Source: Bacillota bacterium (GTDB lineage: Bacteria; Bacillota; Sulfobacillia; RBS10-35; JAJYVN01). From it: 6,095 nucleotides of DNA. The notes below the pieces were generated by a model. It made no database searches and was not told where the DNA came from. It saw nothing but the letters and a program-made list of their open reading frames with translations. The position numbers and the translations under genes are program-made. Location: NCBI GenBank assembly GCA_021791995.1, contig JAJYVN010000186.1, positions 1-6,095 on the forward strand. Direction: 5' to 3'. How positions within the stretch are numbered: position 1 is the first letter of the stretch; each line of letters starts with the position of its first letter. This document shows, piece by piece, positions 5,668 to 6,095 of the stretch.

Positions 5668-6095
5668 AGGCGATCACCGACCCCGAAGAGCCCGCCGGGA
5701 CACGCGGAGCCCACCAGCACCGGGCAGTGTAACCACGGCTGCGACGGCCGTCACGATGCGGTCGGTCCCCGTTGTGGGTACTTTGCTGGAGCTGGGTGTT
5801 GCCGAAGAGGTGGTGTTGGTGGCGCGACTCCTTGTGCTTTTTGTCGTTGTGCTCGCTGAGGTGGACGACGGTGTGAACTGGGCTACTGTGGCGGGAGCGC
5901 TTGCGGTAGACGATCGGCGCTAAACCGCTGATTCAACTGGTGTAGTTGCTACGCAGGGTCGAGTGCATCCCACAAATGTGTCGCAGCCAGTAACCGTCGT
6001 GTACCAGCCGATGAGAGATCGGGTCAGCGTTCAGGGGGAGGATTCGGTGACGGTTGGGAGAGGTGGTTGGCGGTCGAGATGTGGGCCGGGGCGAG
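5668..6095. other. Unassigned 3' region, no gene recognised
   Basis: There is no convincing gene, RNA gene or element end. The plus strand between about 5760 and 5880 is notably G/T-rich and gives a hydrophobic frame (VVGTLLELGVAEEVVLVARL, then LLVLFVVVLAEVDDG) with no ribosome site, ending in TAA at 5922. On the minus strand a frame reads HRLVHDGYWLRHICGMHSTL and then SNYTS before a stop at 5933-5935. It looks mildly protein-like, but I know no family for it. Decayed mobile-element or host sequence is the likeliest content. Confidence 0.35.

Noticed and set aside
5390..5932. Long minus-strand open frame spanning the region after GH116 and running into its 3' end
   Set aside because: No good start with a ribosome site is seen in the upstream half, about 170 bases overlap the GH116 gene in antisense, and the translation is rich in His, Arg and Ser without any recognisable motif.
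5930..6000. Possible tRNA, because of a GGTGTAGTTGC stretch like a D-arm
   Set aside because: No acceptor stem, anticodon arm or GTTCRANNC T-loop can be placed around it.
1..6095. CRISPR array, toxin-antitoxin pair or defence system
   Set aside because: No spaced direct repeats, no Cas, nuclease or toxin motifs, and no tight two-gene module of that kind are visible.

Overview
The window is GC-rich bacterial DNA, with GTG/TTG among the plausible starts, strong Shine-Dalgarno sites and open antisense frames typical of high GC. Three genes look intact, all on the plus strand: a small DsrE-like protein, a class I fructose-1,6-bisphosphate aldolase, and a large cytoplasmic GH116-type beta-glycosidase. 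The pieces between them are mostly insertion-sequence debris. No taxon-specific marker is present. A GC-rich proteobacterium is a reasonable but low-confidence guess.

Layout. Positions 1-262 hold the 3' end of an insertion sequence: a transposase C-terminus with a family-typical PERF/VWIN-like ending, then a terminal-repeat-like stretch. Directly after it an open frame without a start (253-447) looks like the 3' remainder of a host gene cut by that element. The DsrE-like gene (478-837) and the aldolase (977-1864) follow, each with its own near-consensus Shine-Dalgarno site. From 1865 to about 2400 there is no intact gene, only a possibly split small frame and a perfect 17-bp inverted repeat. 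From about 2400 to 2955 the minus strand carries a decayed IS21-type transposase (istA), with one internal amber codon, two frameshifts, no N-terminus and no istB beside it. A long GC-rich imperfect palindrome (2973-3022) lies between that remnant and the GH116 gene (about 3035-5563). A strong hairpin follows at 5624-5667, and the last 430 bases hold nothing I recognise.

How the genes relate. The aldolase belongs to glycolysis/gluconeogenesis. The GH116 enzyme would release glucose or a related sugar from beta-glycosides inside the cell, so a carbohydrate theme is possible. The two are separated by transposon remains, however, so a shared operon is not supported now. I do not see a new defence, mobile or regulatory system. 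The points most worth checking are the palindrome overlapping the GH116 start region, the back-to-back inverted repeat at 2160-2204, and the gene apparently truncated by the first insertion sequence.
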